The notes beneath the pieces were generated by a model that ran no database searches, had not been told where the DNA came from, and saw only the letters and a list, made by a program, of their open reading frames with translations. Positions 25,401 through 31,907 of a stretch of DNA of 34,342 nucleotides are shown piece after piece (the stretch's first letter is position 1; each line of letters begins with the position of its first letter). A program made the translations under genes and the position numbers. Source of the DNA: Candidatus Saganbacteria bacterium (GTDB taxonomy: Bacteria > Margulisbacteria > WOR-1 > O2-12-FULL-45-9); NCBI GenBank assembly GCA_016932255.1, contig JAFGDE010000022.1, forward strand, positions 1 to 34,342. Direction: 5' to 3'.

Positions 25401-25895
25401 ATTGCTGTCTCTCCACTCGGTCAAACTGTCGCGCCCAGCCCCCTCCTTATCGACGCTCATCATAAAAGTATTTGAGCGAACTGCGCTACTGTCATAACTT
25501 ACGCTTAATAAATCGCCTTCTGGAGTAATTGCTTGTGGAACAAAATAATCTGCGAACCAGCCCAACATTTGGTTAAATATCGACAATGCCTCAAGATCTT
25601 TTATTCGATAGTTCTCATTTATTCTCACAACCTCTAGCTTGGCCTTGCGGAGCATTCTGTTGATTCCGGCCAAACCATTTGCCTCAATAGCCCGGCTCAA
25701 ACGTGGTAAAAAGAGAGGGTTACTTAACGAGGATTCTTTAATTATCTTTATAAGAAGATTTTTGCGAAGAGGCACCAAGTCCAATCCCAGTCGAAAGCGG
25801 AGATTGAGGCGGTCAACTAACTGCTCTGGCCGCAGGGTTGGTAAGGCCCTGTGCTGGATGGAAATCGGGTTTCTCGTTCGAGAAAAAATAGGCAT
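19449..25895 (-). CDS. Giant protein: nine tandem repeats + SNF2 ATPase + methyltransferase-like domain
   Basis: A 2148-residue protein. Residues about 157-1002 are nine repeats of about 94 residues each; every unit has a helix (IYREEAKKYYLGETD), a short beta region, and a closing GKRWILAYRGEELVYQGYWD motif. After a helical linker, a SNF2/SWI2 helicase-like ATPase follows: Walker A DEMGSGKT at 1209-1216, DEAH at 1348-1351, TGTPLENR, and the motif VI-like QAIDRIHRIDEQR at about 1632-1644. Both ATPase lobes look intact. Residues about 1780-1920 resemble a class I methyltransferase (DLDLS, GKFDMVDNASLSLVPQ, HRVLKDNGYLAITTT). A C-terminal helical region ends the protein. ATG 25895 is chosen because TATCCT ends 9 bases upstream; a TTG at 25940 is possible. 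The repeat region is AT-richer than neighbouring genes. Function is unknown; DNA remodelling or defence are guesses. Confidence 0.86.
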   Translation of the reverse strand: MPIFSRTRNPISIQHRALPTLRPEQLVDRLNLRFRLGLDLVPLRKNLLIKIIKESSLSNPLFLPRLSRAIEANGLAGINRMLRKAKLEVVRINENYRIKDLEALSIFNQMLGWFADYFVPQAITPEGDLLSVSYDSSAVRSNTFMMSVDKEGAGRDSLTEWRDSNKKFYTGQSDEMPETREINIPVNGRLALFSVNRTNILITAKKCRGEKVRIASAERDGKRWIMIYKDNKLVYEKYWESSYNKFTDAIALYRMQAREYFLGRSDISPGEIEIEVADHGQFHIFTLDSRGVVLHFGQCKGEKVRVVAEEQDGKKWLFAYKGSKLVNKAYWDVDKASFVDPMFIFRKEASEYYLEKTDQPPVEIELEVPTSGVIHVFSNNGSGKSVSLQTMKGDKLRLTAEDRDGKRWISAYRGEELVYQGYWDKEREGFYAGAIDSLSIFREEARNYYAGIAETPPKEITTKKQIKGVYLYHYKGRKIMASFDFGQEYEVRLVAEEKDGKKWFLAYRGEELVYQGYWDNETERFVTEELDPISRYKEAAKRYYLGETDQLPEEIEIDRNISGQVSIFRYEGKACHVRYLRYKGKKIRLVAKEKNGKRWLVMYGGNKLIQRYYWCQEEKRFINPLSSYREAARDYFCGATDKMPEEIELTARDGCINLFSVNRKQIKIFVHRSKVGTVRLVIKEADGKKWLLGYSGDGLVYQGYWNEQLEEFVVPPDPVSIFKDQAKKYYSGETDEAPRDVDMVVANDGRIYLFYFLGSAINLTMTRFMGETVKITAEEKDGKRWILAYCGDELIYKGYWHKEGNKFSAVTIDPISIYRETAKDYYLEKQNIAPPEVELVVPAYGALRIFVYKRAAKQIYMRSYGGKKVRLGAEEKEGKRWILVHDGQELVNKWYWDKQDKKFVAPSDVIAIFQDEAKKYYLGESDVVPQAIEMKVPASGAIHLFSCQGSYRRLSLKTIIGEEIRLVAEERAGERWLLVWRGAELVYHGYWDKCKKIFIKEMQEASFYNEKYEQVALEINKLLPDEYLPEFIEHYEELAEVIWNLCPEVCDQLMVKRIMVTKALKALELRDLVKPTTFDMPNKNAQAVRERRDEIIQKLQNILDKRLERSTKATVYEKAVNLAFLLLRQNYYQAFCENDQACLRCLSRDIRKEEGQIRKAALKLARQYYRDLVTYAAGLSGLRPGVNLWPFQVEAVRQILKQGQAILADEMGSGKTVQTLVAAVNSGARTIFIVCPEEAKQAWVRDLYRFIDGPIRISMLGSHHYNNISEVVPARLRDAEKRADIEFTAIAGGREIDAFLSDPGSLANGQPHFVIINYENLIERNNRGSTASRTQLMNSIEPDFLIVDEAHGIKNTGSERSRQVRSIQAARKVLVTGTPLENRAEDLYAYLSFLMPATFHDRRQFEAQYGGDDLAKMGELHQIVKQVMIRRKKDQVLSGLPDKVYQDVMIDPGSGEMFWEGQTIQLDAAVAAAQRQAYEQVLDHYIEWELDYQTSLGREVDNVTSSTKITRLQQAACDPGIIGFDGTGSLKYLALDRIIEEKTGRGEKVVVFSPYSEITQRLKARYESYGVAYMDGEVGKSDRLAEIDQFQNGEDKKVFVATIGTGGQSISLTAAATVVFFNKPLKPSTVDQAIDRIHRIDEQRNAGRENIEVVSLILGGERSIDLAIENLLLKKRIISDIIIDGLITPEIREELARLEAQIFEKFRVRAENGYLPKAAAAAPAQTKAQQAFLLALNYGWDTAAELYASELKNLAPYWIHWLKNRHLVRLSLDNRIEFPSTIMFAGSGPSISMRAWQELAPVLARLGLPMPVGTDLDLSHNMIRLGVSANRVVGNMVRPPFGDGKFDMVDNASLSLVPQHQRARTLAEAHRVLKDNGYLAITTTDREIGDDFVQGIQELGFDVVSRGKAEIDDLTYGALRAQYGEEIAKSIKDKTGSRAQLLLARKARPLNPEVAWQHFQFAGSEKDVDASDRPLEAPLAPGEPKVVDLKSIDLLKFSDPILERSVGPLHGIVYRNDLDSLSRPELIAEIEEKVSALRRLAESRAENEGFFADLDLLLSSNGDFSAEEKSKMIAALIERSHRLLPIKWTDYQELFAGYSSLQAIPEQKLRALGLIRETRFIRGVQTTICTHMLVYYFKKLLARLKVSV
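22888..25430 (-). repeat. Nine tandem coding repeats of about 94 residues
   Basis: Nine units are counted by the recurring motif GK(R/K)W-x3-Y-x-G-x2-LVYxGYW. At DNA level most units have diverged, but 24339-24381 and 24624-24666 differ at only one of about 43 bases, showing a recent duplication or gene conversion between neighbouring units. Confidence 0.85.
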
Positions 25896-25904
25896 GGTTA
25901 ATCT

Positions 25905-25934
25905 AGGATATATATCGACCGATTTAGCTGTAAA
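25905..25934 (-). promoter_or_regulatory. Promoter of SNF2 giant gene, predicted leaderless
   Basis: On the minus strand TTTACA (25929-25934), 18-base spacer, TATCCT (25905-25910), ending 9 bases before ATG 25895. Confidence 0.55.
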
Positions 25935-25964
25935 TTTCAAATATTAGAAGGCAAAAACGGGCTT

Positions 25965-26510
25965 TCAGTAAGTACTATCCGCTTCCTGAAGTATCTTCAA
26001 CTCAACAGGGTCGTCCGGTCCGAATGGCTCAACGCGGGGATCGTGCTTTTTGATGATAGAGAGTATCTCAGCCGAGACCCCGATCCTGCGCAGCAGCTCC
26101 GCTCCGACAGAACCGTGATGCTTGTGGATATAGTAGCGCCGCCAGCGCGGATTTGTCCGGCCTTTTTCCGCCAGTTCCTCGTACAATTTAGGCGTAAAAT
26201 AACGGATAATGACCAGCATTGACTTGGTGATCAGGGAATTCTTTTCCACGACCTTGCCGATATCATGCAGTAGGCCGAGCCTGGCCAGCTTCCTTTGATC
26301 AAGGTGCGGATAGTCGTCATGGGCGATATCTATCATTTTACGCGCGACCACGGCCGCGTGCTTCTTGTCAAAGCCCGGCAATTGGTTAAAGATCGCCTGT
26401 TCTTCCAGGTTCAGATAACTGCGCACAAAAGCCACGTCTGCCTTGGTATAGCGGGAGAACATGCCGAACCAGAACTGCTTGAAGCGATAGATGATCTTAG
26501 CCAGCATCAA
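25965..26510 (-). CDS. HD-domain phosphohydrolase-like protein
   Basis: A 181-residue HD protein. The metal-binding set is visible: AAVVARKMIDIA precedes LGLLHDIGKVV (the HD dyad), then the IHKHHGSVGAELLRRIG segment with two histidines and IIKKHDP with the final His-Asp. This layout is the HDIG subtype seen in nucleotide or cyclic-nucleotide hydrolases. No other domain is present. The N-terminal 20 residues are aromatic and basic ([16 protein letters not shown]), perhaps a membrane-touching helix. The start overlaps the trpA end by 14 bases, so it is in the trpBA operon, without an obvious link to tryptophan. ATG 26510 or 26507 are equally possible. Confidence 0.83.
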   Translation of the reverse strand: MMLAKIIYRFKQFWFGMFSRYTKADVAFVRSYLNLEEQAIFNQLPGFDKKHAAVVARKMIDIAHDDYPHLDQRKLARLGLLHDIGKVVEKNSLITKSMLVIIRYFTPKLYEELAEKGRTNPRWRRYYIHKHHGSVGAELLRRIGVSAEILSIIKKHDPRVEPFGPDDPVELKILQEADSTY

Positions 26511-27276
26511 TCGCTTGCCTCAAAGACGCAACGAACTTGGGCACGGCCTTAAGTCTCTTCTTAGCGATCAGATCGACAATGGCCGAGCCGACGATCACGC
26601 CGTCGGCCAGCCTGGCCATCTCAGCCGCCTGCTTCGGGCCGGAGATGCCAAAGCCTATGGCTATTGGCAGTTTGGAACGGCGCCGGATCTTTTTGACCAG
26701 CGACTTCAGGTCTTCAGCAAAAGACTTGCGCTTGCCGGTAATGCCAGTGGAGGAAACAAGATAAATAAAACCGCTCGAGGCTTTAGCCGCCAGTTCAATC
26801 CGCTCCTCCGTTGACGTCGGCGCAACCAAGAAGATAGTATCAATTCCGGATCCTTCCTTAATTCTGCATTTTGCATTCTGCATTCTGCATTCTTCCGGCG
26901 GCAGATCCGGTATGATCACTCCGTCAAGCCCTACCCTGGCCGCTTCTTTGTAAAACTTGTCGACCCCGTATTGATAGACCAGATTATATGACAGCATGAA
27001 GCAAAGCGGAACAGATATCTTCTTGCGCAGCCGAGCGACCAGCTTGAAGCCGTCGGCCAGCGAAGCGTTCTTCTTCAGGGCGCGCTGGTGCGACGCCTGG
27101 ATCACCGGCCCGTCAGCCAGCGGATCGGAAAAAGGAATGCCAAGCTCAATGATGTCCGCGCCGGCCCTGACCAGGTCCAGCACCAGCTTTTCCGTGGCAG
27201 ACAGCGAGGGGTCGCCCAAAGTTATGTATGTTATAAGGGCTTTGCCCTTAGTAAAGGCCTTTGACAGATTCGACAT
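26497..27276 (-). CDS. trpA: Tryptophan synthase alpha subunit
   Basis: TrpA, 259 residues, cleaves indole-3-glycerol phosphate and passes indole to TrpB. The catalytic pair lies in [17 protein letters not shown] (Glu and Asp), phosphate-binding loops VSSTGITG and [10 protein letters not shown] follow, and GVIVGSAIV is near the end. The start is the ATG at 27276 that gives the normal N-terminus (MSNLSKAF); a longer open frame runs inside trpB. It overlaps trpB by 29 bases. A helix after IIPDLPPEE has been replaced by a stretch encoded by about 4.7 copies of a 7-base repeat, in frame and of nearly normal length, so the enzyme may still work. Confidence 0.95.
   Translation of the reverse strand: MSNLSKAFTKGKALITYITLGDPSLSATEKLVLDLVRAGADIIELGIPFSDPLADGPVIQASHQRALKKNASLADGFKLVARLRKKISVPLCFMLSYNLVYQYGVDKFYKEAARVGLDGVIIPDLPPEECRMQNAKCRIKEGSGIDTIFLVAPTSTEERIELAAKASSGFIYLVSSTGITGKRKSFAEDLKSLVKKIRRRSKLPIAIGFGISGPKQAAEMARLADGVIVGSAIVDLIAKKRLKAVPKFVASLRQAIDAG
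26861..26893 (-). repeat. Heptanucleotide tandem repeat inside trpA
   Basis: Plus strand reads ATTCTGC repeated about 4.7 times with one variant unit (ATTTTGC). It encodes [10 protein letters not shown] within the surface helix after the IPDLPPEE strand of TrpA. Similar heptad repeats are known as short tandem repetitive sequences in cyanobacteria and some candidate phyla. Confidence 0.9.
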
Positions 27277-28411
27277 CCTTGTCCCCTCTCCCGGACAAAC
27301 AAACAATGACCGTCTGGTCGTGCAGCATTTTCTTGGCCAGTTTTTCCAGATAAGCGATGGCGTGGGCTGATTCCAGAGCAGGAATAATGCCTTCGGTCTC
27401 TGACAGCAACTTAAAGCCTTTGAGCGTTTCCTTATCATTGGCCATGACGTATTCGATCCTGCCGCGCTCTTTGAGATAACTATGTTCCGGACCGACCCCG
27501 GAATAGTCAAGGCCGGCAGAGATGGAATGTGTGTTCTCGATCTGGCCGGTCTTTGTTTGCAGCAAGTAGCTCTTGGAACCGTGCAGCACGCCGATCCGGC
27601 CCTTGTTCAGCGGCGCTGCCCCGGCCGCTTCTACCCCGATTATTTTAACCTTGGGGTCGTCCAGAAAAGGATAGAACAGGCCGATCGAGTTGCTGCCGCC
27701 GCCGACACAGGCAAGCAGGCAGTCCGGGGCGCGGTTTTCCAGCCTAAAATGCTGTTCCCTAGCCTCGCGGCCGATCACGGACTGGAAATCCCTGACCATC
27801 ATGGGATAGGGATGCGGCCCGACGCAGGAGCCAAGGCAATAGAAAGTGTCCTCCGGGTGCGCCATCCAGTCGCGCATGGTCTCATTGATCGCGTCTTTCA
27901 GGGTCCTGGTGCCTGAGCTGACCGGAATGACCTCCGCGCTAAGCAGTTTCATGCGGAAAACATTGAGCGCCTGTCTTTTGATATCCTCTTCGCCCATATA
28001 AACATGGCAGTCAAGCCCGAACAGGGCGCAGGCTGTAGCCGTGGCCACGCCGTGCTGGCCTGCCCCGGTCTCGGCAATGACACGCTGTTTGCCCATGCGC
28101 TTGGCCAGCAGTATCTGGCCGATAGTGTTATTGATCTTATGCGCGCCGGTATGGGCCAGGTCTTCCCGTTTGAGGTAGATCTTCGGCCCGTCCAGCCTTT
28201 CGCTCAGCCTCTCTGCGTGATACAAGGGGGTCGGCCGGCCGACATAATTCTCTAGATAATAAGCCAGTTCATTGAGGAATTGCTGGTCCTGCCTGACCTC
28301 AAGATAAGCTTTGGTCAATTCTTCAAGCGGCGGCACCAGCGTTTCAGGGACAAAACGGCCGCCGAATTGGCCGAAATGGCCGGTCTTATCTGGCAGTTCG
28401 GAAAACGACAT
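27248..28411 (-). CDS. trpB: Tryptophan synthase beta subunit
   Basis: TrpB, 387 residues, joins indole and serine using PLP. The PLP lysine sits in [19 protein letters not shown] is the substrate carboxylate site, and GGGSNSIG binds the PLP phosphate. The N-terminus [15 protein letters not shown] and later [17 protein letters not shown] are canonical TrpB1 motifs, so this is the TrpA-partnered form. It starts 9 bases after TATAAT and leads the operon trpB-trpA-HD. The other trp genes are absent from the window, so the pathway is split or elsewhere. Confidence 0.97.
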   Translation of the reverse strand: MSFSELPDKTGHFGQFGGRFVPETLVPPLEELTKAYLEVRQDQQFLNELAYYLENYVGRPTPLYHAERLSERLDGPKIYLKREDLAHTGAHKINNTIGQILLAKRMGKQRVIAETGAGQHGVATATACALFGLDCHVYMGEEDIKRQALNVFRMKLLSAEVIPVSSGTRTLKDAINETMRDWMAHPEDTFYCLGSCVGPHPYPMMVRDFQSVIGREAREQHFRLENRAPDCLLACVGGGSNSIGLFYPFLDDPKVKIIGVEAAGAAPLNKGRIGVLHGSKSYLLQTKTGQIENTHSISAGLDYSGVGPEHSYLKERGRIEYVMANDKETLKGFKLLSETEGIIPALESAHAIAYLEKLAKKMLHDQTVIVCLSGRGDKDVESVKGLY

Positions 28412-28420
28412 CGTGAGGCT

Positions 28421-28449
28421 ATTATAAGCTAATAATCACAGCGCTTCAA
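28421..28449 (-). promoter_or_regulatory. Promoter of trpBA-HD operon, predicted leaderless
   Basis: On the minus strand TTGAAG (28444-28449), 17-base spacer, TATAAT (28421-28426), ending 9 bases before ATG 28411. The -35 overlaps the end of the kinase gene. I see no attenuator or Trp-codon leader peptide. Confidence 0.7.
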
Positions 28450-29540
28450 GCAGCCGGCAGATTAAGTTCGTGGACCAGCAGTTCGCCGCCGGCCTGGCGC
28501 ATTATTTCGGCCACCTGTCGCATGTTCGCCGGGCGGCGGTCAAAGGCCGGATGGAACAGACTGACGATGTATCTGCCCAGTGTTGTTTCTTTCAGGGCGG
28601 CCGGCATATTAAGCCGCTGGAGTAATTCCTCCGCCGACTTATTACTGAAGCCCCTCAACGCGCGATAATAATCAGCAAAGACCTTATTCTGGCCGATGAA
28701 CAGATACTCTACTCTTGTCAGCTTGAACGGGTCCAATTTCAAGCCGAAATTGATCCCCATTTCACCGGTGAGCAGCGTAAAACAAGTTGCGCCGTAGCCG
28801 TAGATATCTGTACGCACATCTTCACGCGTTAACCCGCTGGCTTGCAGTTCAGGCGGATAAAAACCAAAGGTCCCGGTATCCTGCCTGGCTTCGGCCGTCA
28901 GCCAGTTGGCCCGGCCAAAATCCAGGAGGATAAGCGCGCCGGTCTTTTCATTGAACAAGGCATTATTCGGTTTGACATCGCGATGCACTATCCCCTTGTC
29001 ATGCAGATCGGCCAGATGCTCGGCCATTTGCGGCATGATCCCGACCCCCAGTTGAGCCACTTCTTCACGCCGGGGCAAGCGGCCTTCTCTCCAGTCTTTA
29101 AGCTCAAAAGATTCGAGCGATTTTCCTTCATAGAAAGGCATGACCAAAAAAGGCGACTCCCGCGTAATAGTATAATATTCATAGGTGCTGTGCTCAGCCA
29201 GCGCCTGGCCCGAATAGGCGACCGAAGGAAAGCCGGGGTGGCCGTCAAGGCTTTCCAGGAAGACCTTCTCCCCCTGGAGTTGCTGGTCAAGCTCAGGATC
29301 GGTCGAGAATTTAACCACCACCCTATCCAGGTCCCGCCTCAACAACTGTGTTTCCATTGCGCTTTCCGGTACAAGCCAACCGGGAAAAAGAGCGTTAGAC
29401 GTGTTCTGGAACCTGGCCCAGGCATCGACCGCAACCTGGCGGCCGTCCCTGACCCGGCCAATGACCTTGAGCCGGACATCCAAGCCGGTGTTCCTGGCCA
29501 TCTTGACCGGCAATGAAGGTGTAAGTATATTGAATTTCAT
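28446..29540 (-). CDS. Ser/Thr protein kinase (eukaryote-type), soluble
   Basis: A 364-residue Hanks-type kinase with no membrane span. The ATP-binding lysine is in DRVVVKFSTD, the catalytic loop is HRDVKPNN (around residue 185), and the magnesium loop is DFGRAN (around residue 206) followed by GTFGFYPPE as the activation/P+1 region. All key residues are present, so it should be active. The first about 60 residues form a short extra region, and the last 90 are helical. Bacterial kinases of this type regulate division, envelope or stress functions; no phosphatase or FHA protein is nearby. The ATG at 29540 follows an AAGGA Shine-Dalgarno-like sequence at 8 bases; an earlier alternative start at 29570 has no support. 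Confidence 0.87.
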   Translation of the reverse strand: MKFNILTPSLPVKMARNTGLDVRLKVIGRVRDGRQVAVDAWARFQNTSNALFPGWLVPESAMETQLLRRDLDRVVVKFSTDPELDQQLQGEKVFLESLDGHPGFPSVAYSGQALAEHSTYEYYTITRESPFLVMPFYEGKSLESFELKDWREGRLPRREEVAQLGVGIMPQMAEHLADLHDKGIVHRDVKPNNALFNEKTGALILLDFGRANWLTAEARQDTGTFGFYPPELQASGLTREDVRTDIYGYGATCFTLLTGEMGINFGLKLDPFKLTRVEYLFIGQNKVFADYYRALRGFSNKSAEELLQRLNMPAALKETTLGRYIVSLFHPAFDRRPANMRQVAEIMRQAGGELLVHELNLPAA

Positions 29541-29565
29541 TCTCAATATCCTTATCGCCGGCAAA

Positions 29566-29595
29566 TTCACAATATTTCAGTCTGAATGATATAAT
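29566..29595 (+). promoter_or_regulatory. Promoter of LolA-like gene, predicted leaderless
   Basis: TTCACA at 29566-29571, 18-base spacer, TGA-extended TATAAT at 29590-29595, ending 7 bases before ATG 29603. It occupies the 62-base gap shared with the divergent kinase gene. Confidence 0.7.
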
Positions 29596-29602
29596 AGGCC
29601 TG

Positions 29603-30316
29603 ATGCGAAAATACGGCGCAGCCATTCTCTGTTTCATCCTGCTGGCAGCAACTGCCTGGGCGGCCGCTTTGCCCGAACCGGAACAGGTGATAGAGCGCTT
29701 TGACCGGCAGTTTTCCAGGTTCCAGGATGCCTTTGGCGATATCACGCTGGACGCAGCCCTGCACTTGTTCGGCTGTTCCGGGAACCAGCGTTTCGCAGGC
29801 AAGGCTTATTTCAAGGCGCCCGATAAGATCCGGGCCGAGCTCAATGGCACCACCTATTTTGCCAGGGCCAATGATATCCGCAAGATCGAAAGCAACGGCA
29901 AGCGTTGGTACGTCAAGCTGATCAATGCTTTGGACTTTCACCCCGGCTTTAATCCCAGGCTCATTCCTTTCAATTTTAAGCTCAAGACCATCAGCGCCTC
30001 ATCAGAGGAAGTGGTCATCGCGGGCTGGCCCAAACCAAGCGTGCTTAAGAACGTCAAGCAGGTCAATTTCCATTTCGATAAGCAGCGCGACCTTCTGACC
30101 AAACTGGACATTATCCTGGTCAACGAGCGCTTGAACGGTGTGATCGATATCGATTATGAATTAATAGATGGGGTTTGGACCCCGACCGGCTTCAAAGGGC
30201 GGTCAGCCATTGAACTCCGGCCGGGGATACTTGTCGGTCTTGATATCAGCCTGAAAGGCAGCAATATCGTCCTGAACCAGGGGATATCGGACGAGGTCTT
30301 CAACCCGGGCTTTTGA
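29603..30316 (+). CDS. LolA-like periplasmic lipoprotein-sorting protein
   Basis: A 237-residue secreted protein. Residues 1-21 form a signal peptide (positive start, hydrophobic core, cleavage near AWA-A). The mature part resembles LolA/DUF-type lipoprotein carriers: an opening helix (EQVIERFDRQFSRFQDAFGDIT), a KAPDKIRAEL strand turn like the FKxPDKxR motif, and a late strand series with LTKLDIILVNERLNGVIDIDYE and GVWTPTGF. LolA proteins carry outer-membrane lipoproteins across the periplasm. The assignment to the fold is fairly good, the exact cargo unknown. It converges with htpX, and their stop codons meet in TGATCA (30314-30319). Confidence 0.75.
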   Translation: MRKYGAAILCFILLAATAWAAALPEPEQVIERFDRQFSRFQDAFGDITLDAALHLFGCSGNQRFAGKAYFKAPDKIRAELNGTTYFARANDIRKIESNGKRWYVKLINALDFHPGFNPRLIPFNFKLKTISASSEEVVIAGWPKPSVLKNVKQVNFHFDKQRDLLTKLDIILVNERLNGVIDIDYELIDGVWTPTGFKGRSAIELRPGILVGLDISLKGSNIVLNQGISDEVFNPGF

Positions 30317-31249
30317 TCACATCGCCCTAAGCTTGGCCAATCTCTCCTCGATCGGCGGATGGGTCATGAACATACCGGCGAACCAGCCGCGGCTGGTCCC
30401 CTCATATTCCTTGAGCGGATTGATGATATACATATGAGCCGTAGCTTTGTTGGCCACTTCCAGCGGTTCTTTATCGGCTGTCAGCTTCTCTAAAGCCAGG
30501 GCCAGTCCTTCGGGATCGCGCGTGATCATGGCCCCGCCAGCGTCAGCCAGGAATTCCCGCTTGCGTGAGATGGCCAGCTTGATCACCTGGGCGACTAACG
30601 GCGAGAGAACGGCCAGCGCAACGGCGACGATGAACAGGATCAATTGAGCCTGGCCCCCGCCCCTGCTGTCACTGCGGCTGCGGCCACGCCCACCGAACCA
30701 GGTCCAGCGCAGGAAAAGATCGGACATCAGCACAACTGTACCGGCCAGGATAGCCACAATGGTCATTAACCTGATATCGTAGTTGCCTACGTGGGTCAGT
30801 TCATGCGCGATCACGCCGGACAACTCCCGTTTGTTCAGTTTGTCCAGTAAGCCGGTGGTAACAGCTACGACCGCGTGCTGGGGATCGCGGCCTGTGGCAA
30901 AAGCGTTGGGCGCGCTGTCATTGATAATGAAGATCTTTGGCTGCGGCAGGCCCGCGCCGATACAAAGGTTGTCGACCAGATTGTAGAGGTCCGGGTCGTC
31001 CTGTTTCTTGATCTCTTTGGCGCCGGAAAGCCCCAGGACCATCTTGTCGCTGTAATAATAGCTGGTCACGGCCGAAACAGCGGCAATGAGAAAGGCGATG
31101 GCCGGGAAGAGATAGGGCTCATTTAGCGCCAGGCCGATAATCCAGCCGAGAAGAACGATGAACAGGACAAAACCCAGGATAAAAAAGAAGGTCTTTCTCC
31201 GGTTGGAATCGATCTGGTCGTAAATATTTATGCGCGCGAGCTCAGCCAT
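30317..31249 (-). CDS. htpX: HtpX-like M48 membrane metalloprotease
   Basis: HtpX, 310 residues, degrades damaged inner-membrane proteins during stress. Two membrane spans are near residues 19-62, the zinc motif is H149-E150-L-T-H153 in VIAHELTHVGNYD, and two more spans follow at about 155-220. The later KREFLADAGGA supplies the third zinc ligand (Glu). It starts three bases after the lemA stop, forming a lemA-htpX pair that is common in bacteria. It shares a zero-base junction with the LolA-like gene. HtpX homologue is preferred over other M48 proteases because of the four-span topology. Confidence 0.93.
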   Translation of the reverse strand: MAELARINIYDQIDSNRRKTFFFILGFVLFIVLLGWIIGLALNEPYLFPAIAFLIAAVSAVTSYYYSDKMVLGLSGAKEIKKQDDPDLYNLVDNLCIGAGLPQPKIFIINDSAPNAFATGRDPQHAVVAVTTGLLDKLNKRELSGVIAHELTHVGNYDIRLMTIVAILAGTVVLMSDLFLRWTWFGGRGRSRSDSRGGGQAQLILFIVAVALAVLSPLVAQVIKLAISRKREFLADAGGAMITRDPEGLALALEKLTADKEPLEVANKATAHMYIINPLKEYEGTSRGWFAGMFMTHPPIEERLAKLRAM

Positions 31250-31252
31250 TGA

Positions 31253-31804
31253 CTAGAACTGGACCTTGGGCACCTCGCGCTGTGCTGCTTCAGCGATCTC
31301 GAACATGTCCTTTTTCTTGAAACCGAACATGCTGGCGATGATGTTAGTCGGGATAATCTGGGTCTTGATATTATAGTCGCGCACGTTGGTATTGTAGAAG
31401 CGGCGCGAATACTGGATCTTGTCCTCTGTATCCGTCAGCTCTTTCTGCAGCTGCATGAAGTTCTCGTTGGCTTTAAGCTGGGGATAGTTCTCAGCCACGG
31501 CAAAGAGTGACTTAAGGGTCGAGGACAGAGCGTTCTCAGCCTGGGCCTTTTCCGCCATGCCGGTCGCGCCCATGGCCGACGCCCTGGCCTGGGTCACTTT
31601 CTCAAAGACCTGGCTTTCGTGGCTGGCATAGCCTTTGACCGTATTGACCAGGTTGGGAATAAGATTATAGCGCCGCTTCAGCTGGACCTCGATATCCGCC
31701 CAGGCCTCTTCTGCGCGCGTCCGCAGAACGACCAGACGATTAAAGGACATGATCACCCATAGAACGAGCACAACAACGATTGCCAGAAAGATCCAAAGCC
31801 ACAT
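31253..31804 (-). CDS. lemA: LemA family membrane protein
   Basis: LemA, 183 residues. One N-terminal membrane span (residues about 2-20) is followed by a helical, mostly alpha extracytoplasmic region with the family motifs [33 protein letters not shown] and YNTNVRDYN. Its role is unclear; it is often encoded beside HtpX proteases, as here. The ATG at 31804 lies 9 bases after AAGGAG (plus-strand 31814-31819), and a -10 box lies upstream at 31837-31842, so its message has a leader of about 26 bases. Divergent from hspR. Confidence 0.93.
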   Translation of the reverse strand: MWLWIFLAIVVVLVLWVIMSFNRLVVLRTRAEEAWADIEVQLKRRYNLIPNLVNTVKGYASHESQVFEKVTQARASAMGATGMAEKAQAENALSSTLKSLFAVAENYPQLKANENFMQLQKELTDTEDKIQYSRRFYNTNVRDYNIKTQIIPTNIIASMFGFKKKDMFEIAEAAQREVPKVQF

Positions 31805-31836
31805 ATATTACCACTCCTTGATCAAAAGATACCCGA

Positions 31837-31845
31837 ATTATAGCA
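31837..31845 (-). promoter_or_regulatory. Extended -10 promoter of lemA-htpX
   Basis: Minus-strand TGC-TATAAT, with TATAAT at plus-strand 31837-31842. The start of transcription near 31830 yields a short leader with a Shine-Dalgarno sequence at 31814-31819. No good -35 is visible. Confidence 0.65.
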
Positions 31846-31873
31846 TAGAGAGGCCGCCAAGGCGAGATTTTTC

Positions 31874-31902
31874 AAACCTTGACAAATTTAATGATAAGGT
31901 TT
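31874..31902. promoter_or_regulatory. Inverted repeat overlapping hspR promoter (candidate operator)
   Basis: Arms AAACCTT (31874-31880) and AAGGTTT (31896-31902) face each other with a 15-base gap, 22 bases centre to centre, about two DNA turns. They overlap the -35 and -10 elements. AAGGTTT recurs at 31920-31926. HspR boxes in other bacteria use CTTGAGT-type half sites, and CCTTGAC here partly matches, so an autoregulatory operator is possible. Confidence 0.55.
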
Positions 31903-31907
31903 ATAAT
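31879..31907 (+). promoter_or_regulatory. Consensus promoter of hspR-clpC
   Basis: Exact TTGACA at 31879-31884, 17-base spacer, exact TATAAT at 31902-31907. This is the only fully consensus pair in the window and implies a strong promoter that must be repressed most of the time. Predicted start near 31914. Confidence 0.85.

Noticed and set aside
22888-25430. A CRISPR array or DNA satellite
   Set aside because: The periodicity is about 280 bases, in frame with a protein, with diverged DNA; there are no short identical direct repeats with spacers.
19449-25895. A known SNF2-containing defence system such as DISARM
   Set aside because: The associated DISARM genes (DUF1998, PLD-like and cytosine methyltransferase) are absent; the only shared part is the SNF2 motor.
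25896-25940. TTG at 25940 as the start of the SNF2 giant gene
   Set aside because: No -10 box fits this start at leaderless spacing, and the region includes the promoter that fits ATG 25895; not fully excluded.
28412-28450. Trp attenuator leader upstream of trpB
   Set aside because: Only 34 bases separate the kinase stop from trpB and the -10 box ends 9 bases before ATG; there is no leader peptide or terminator hairpin.
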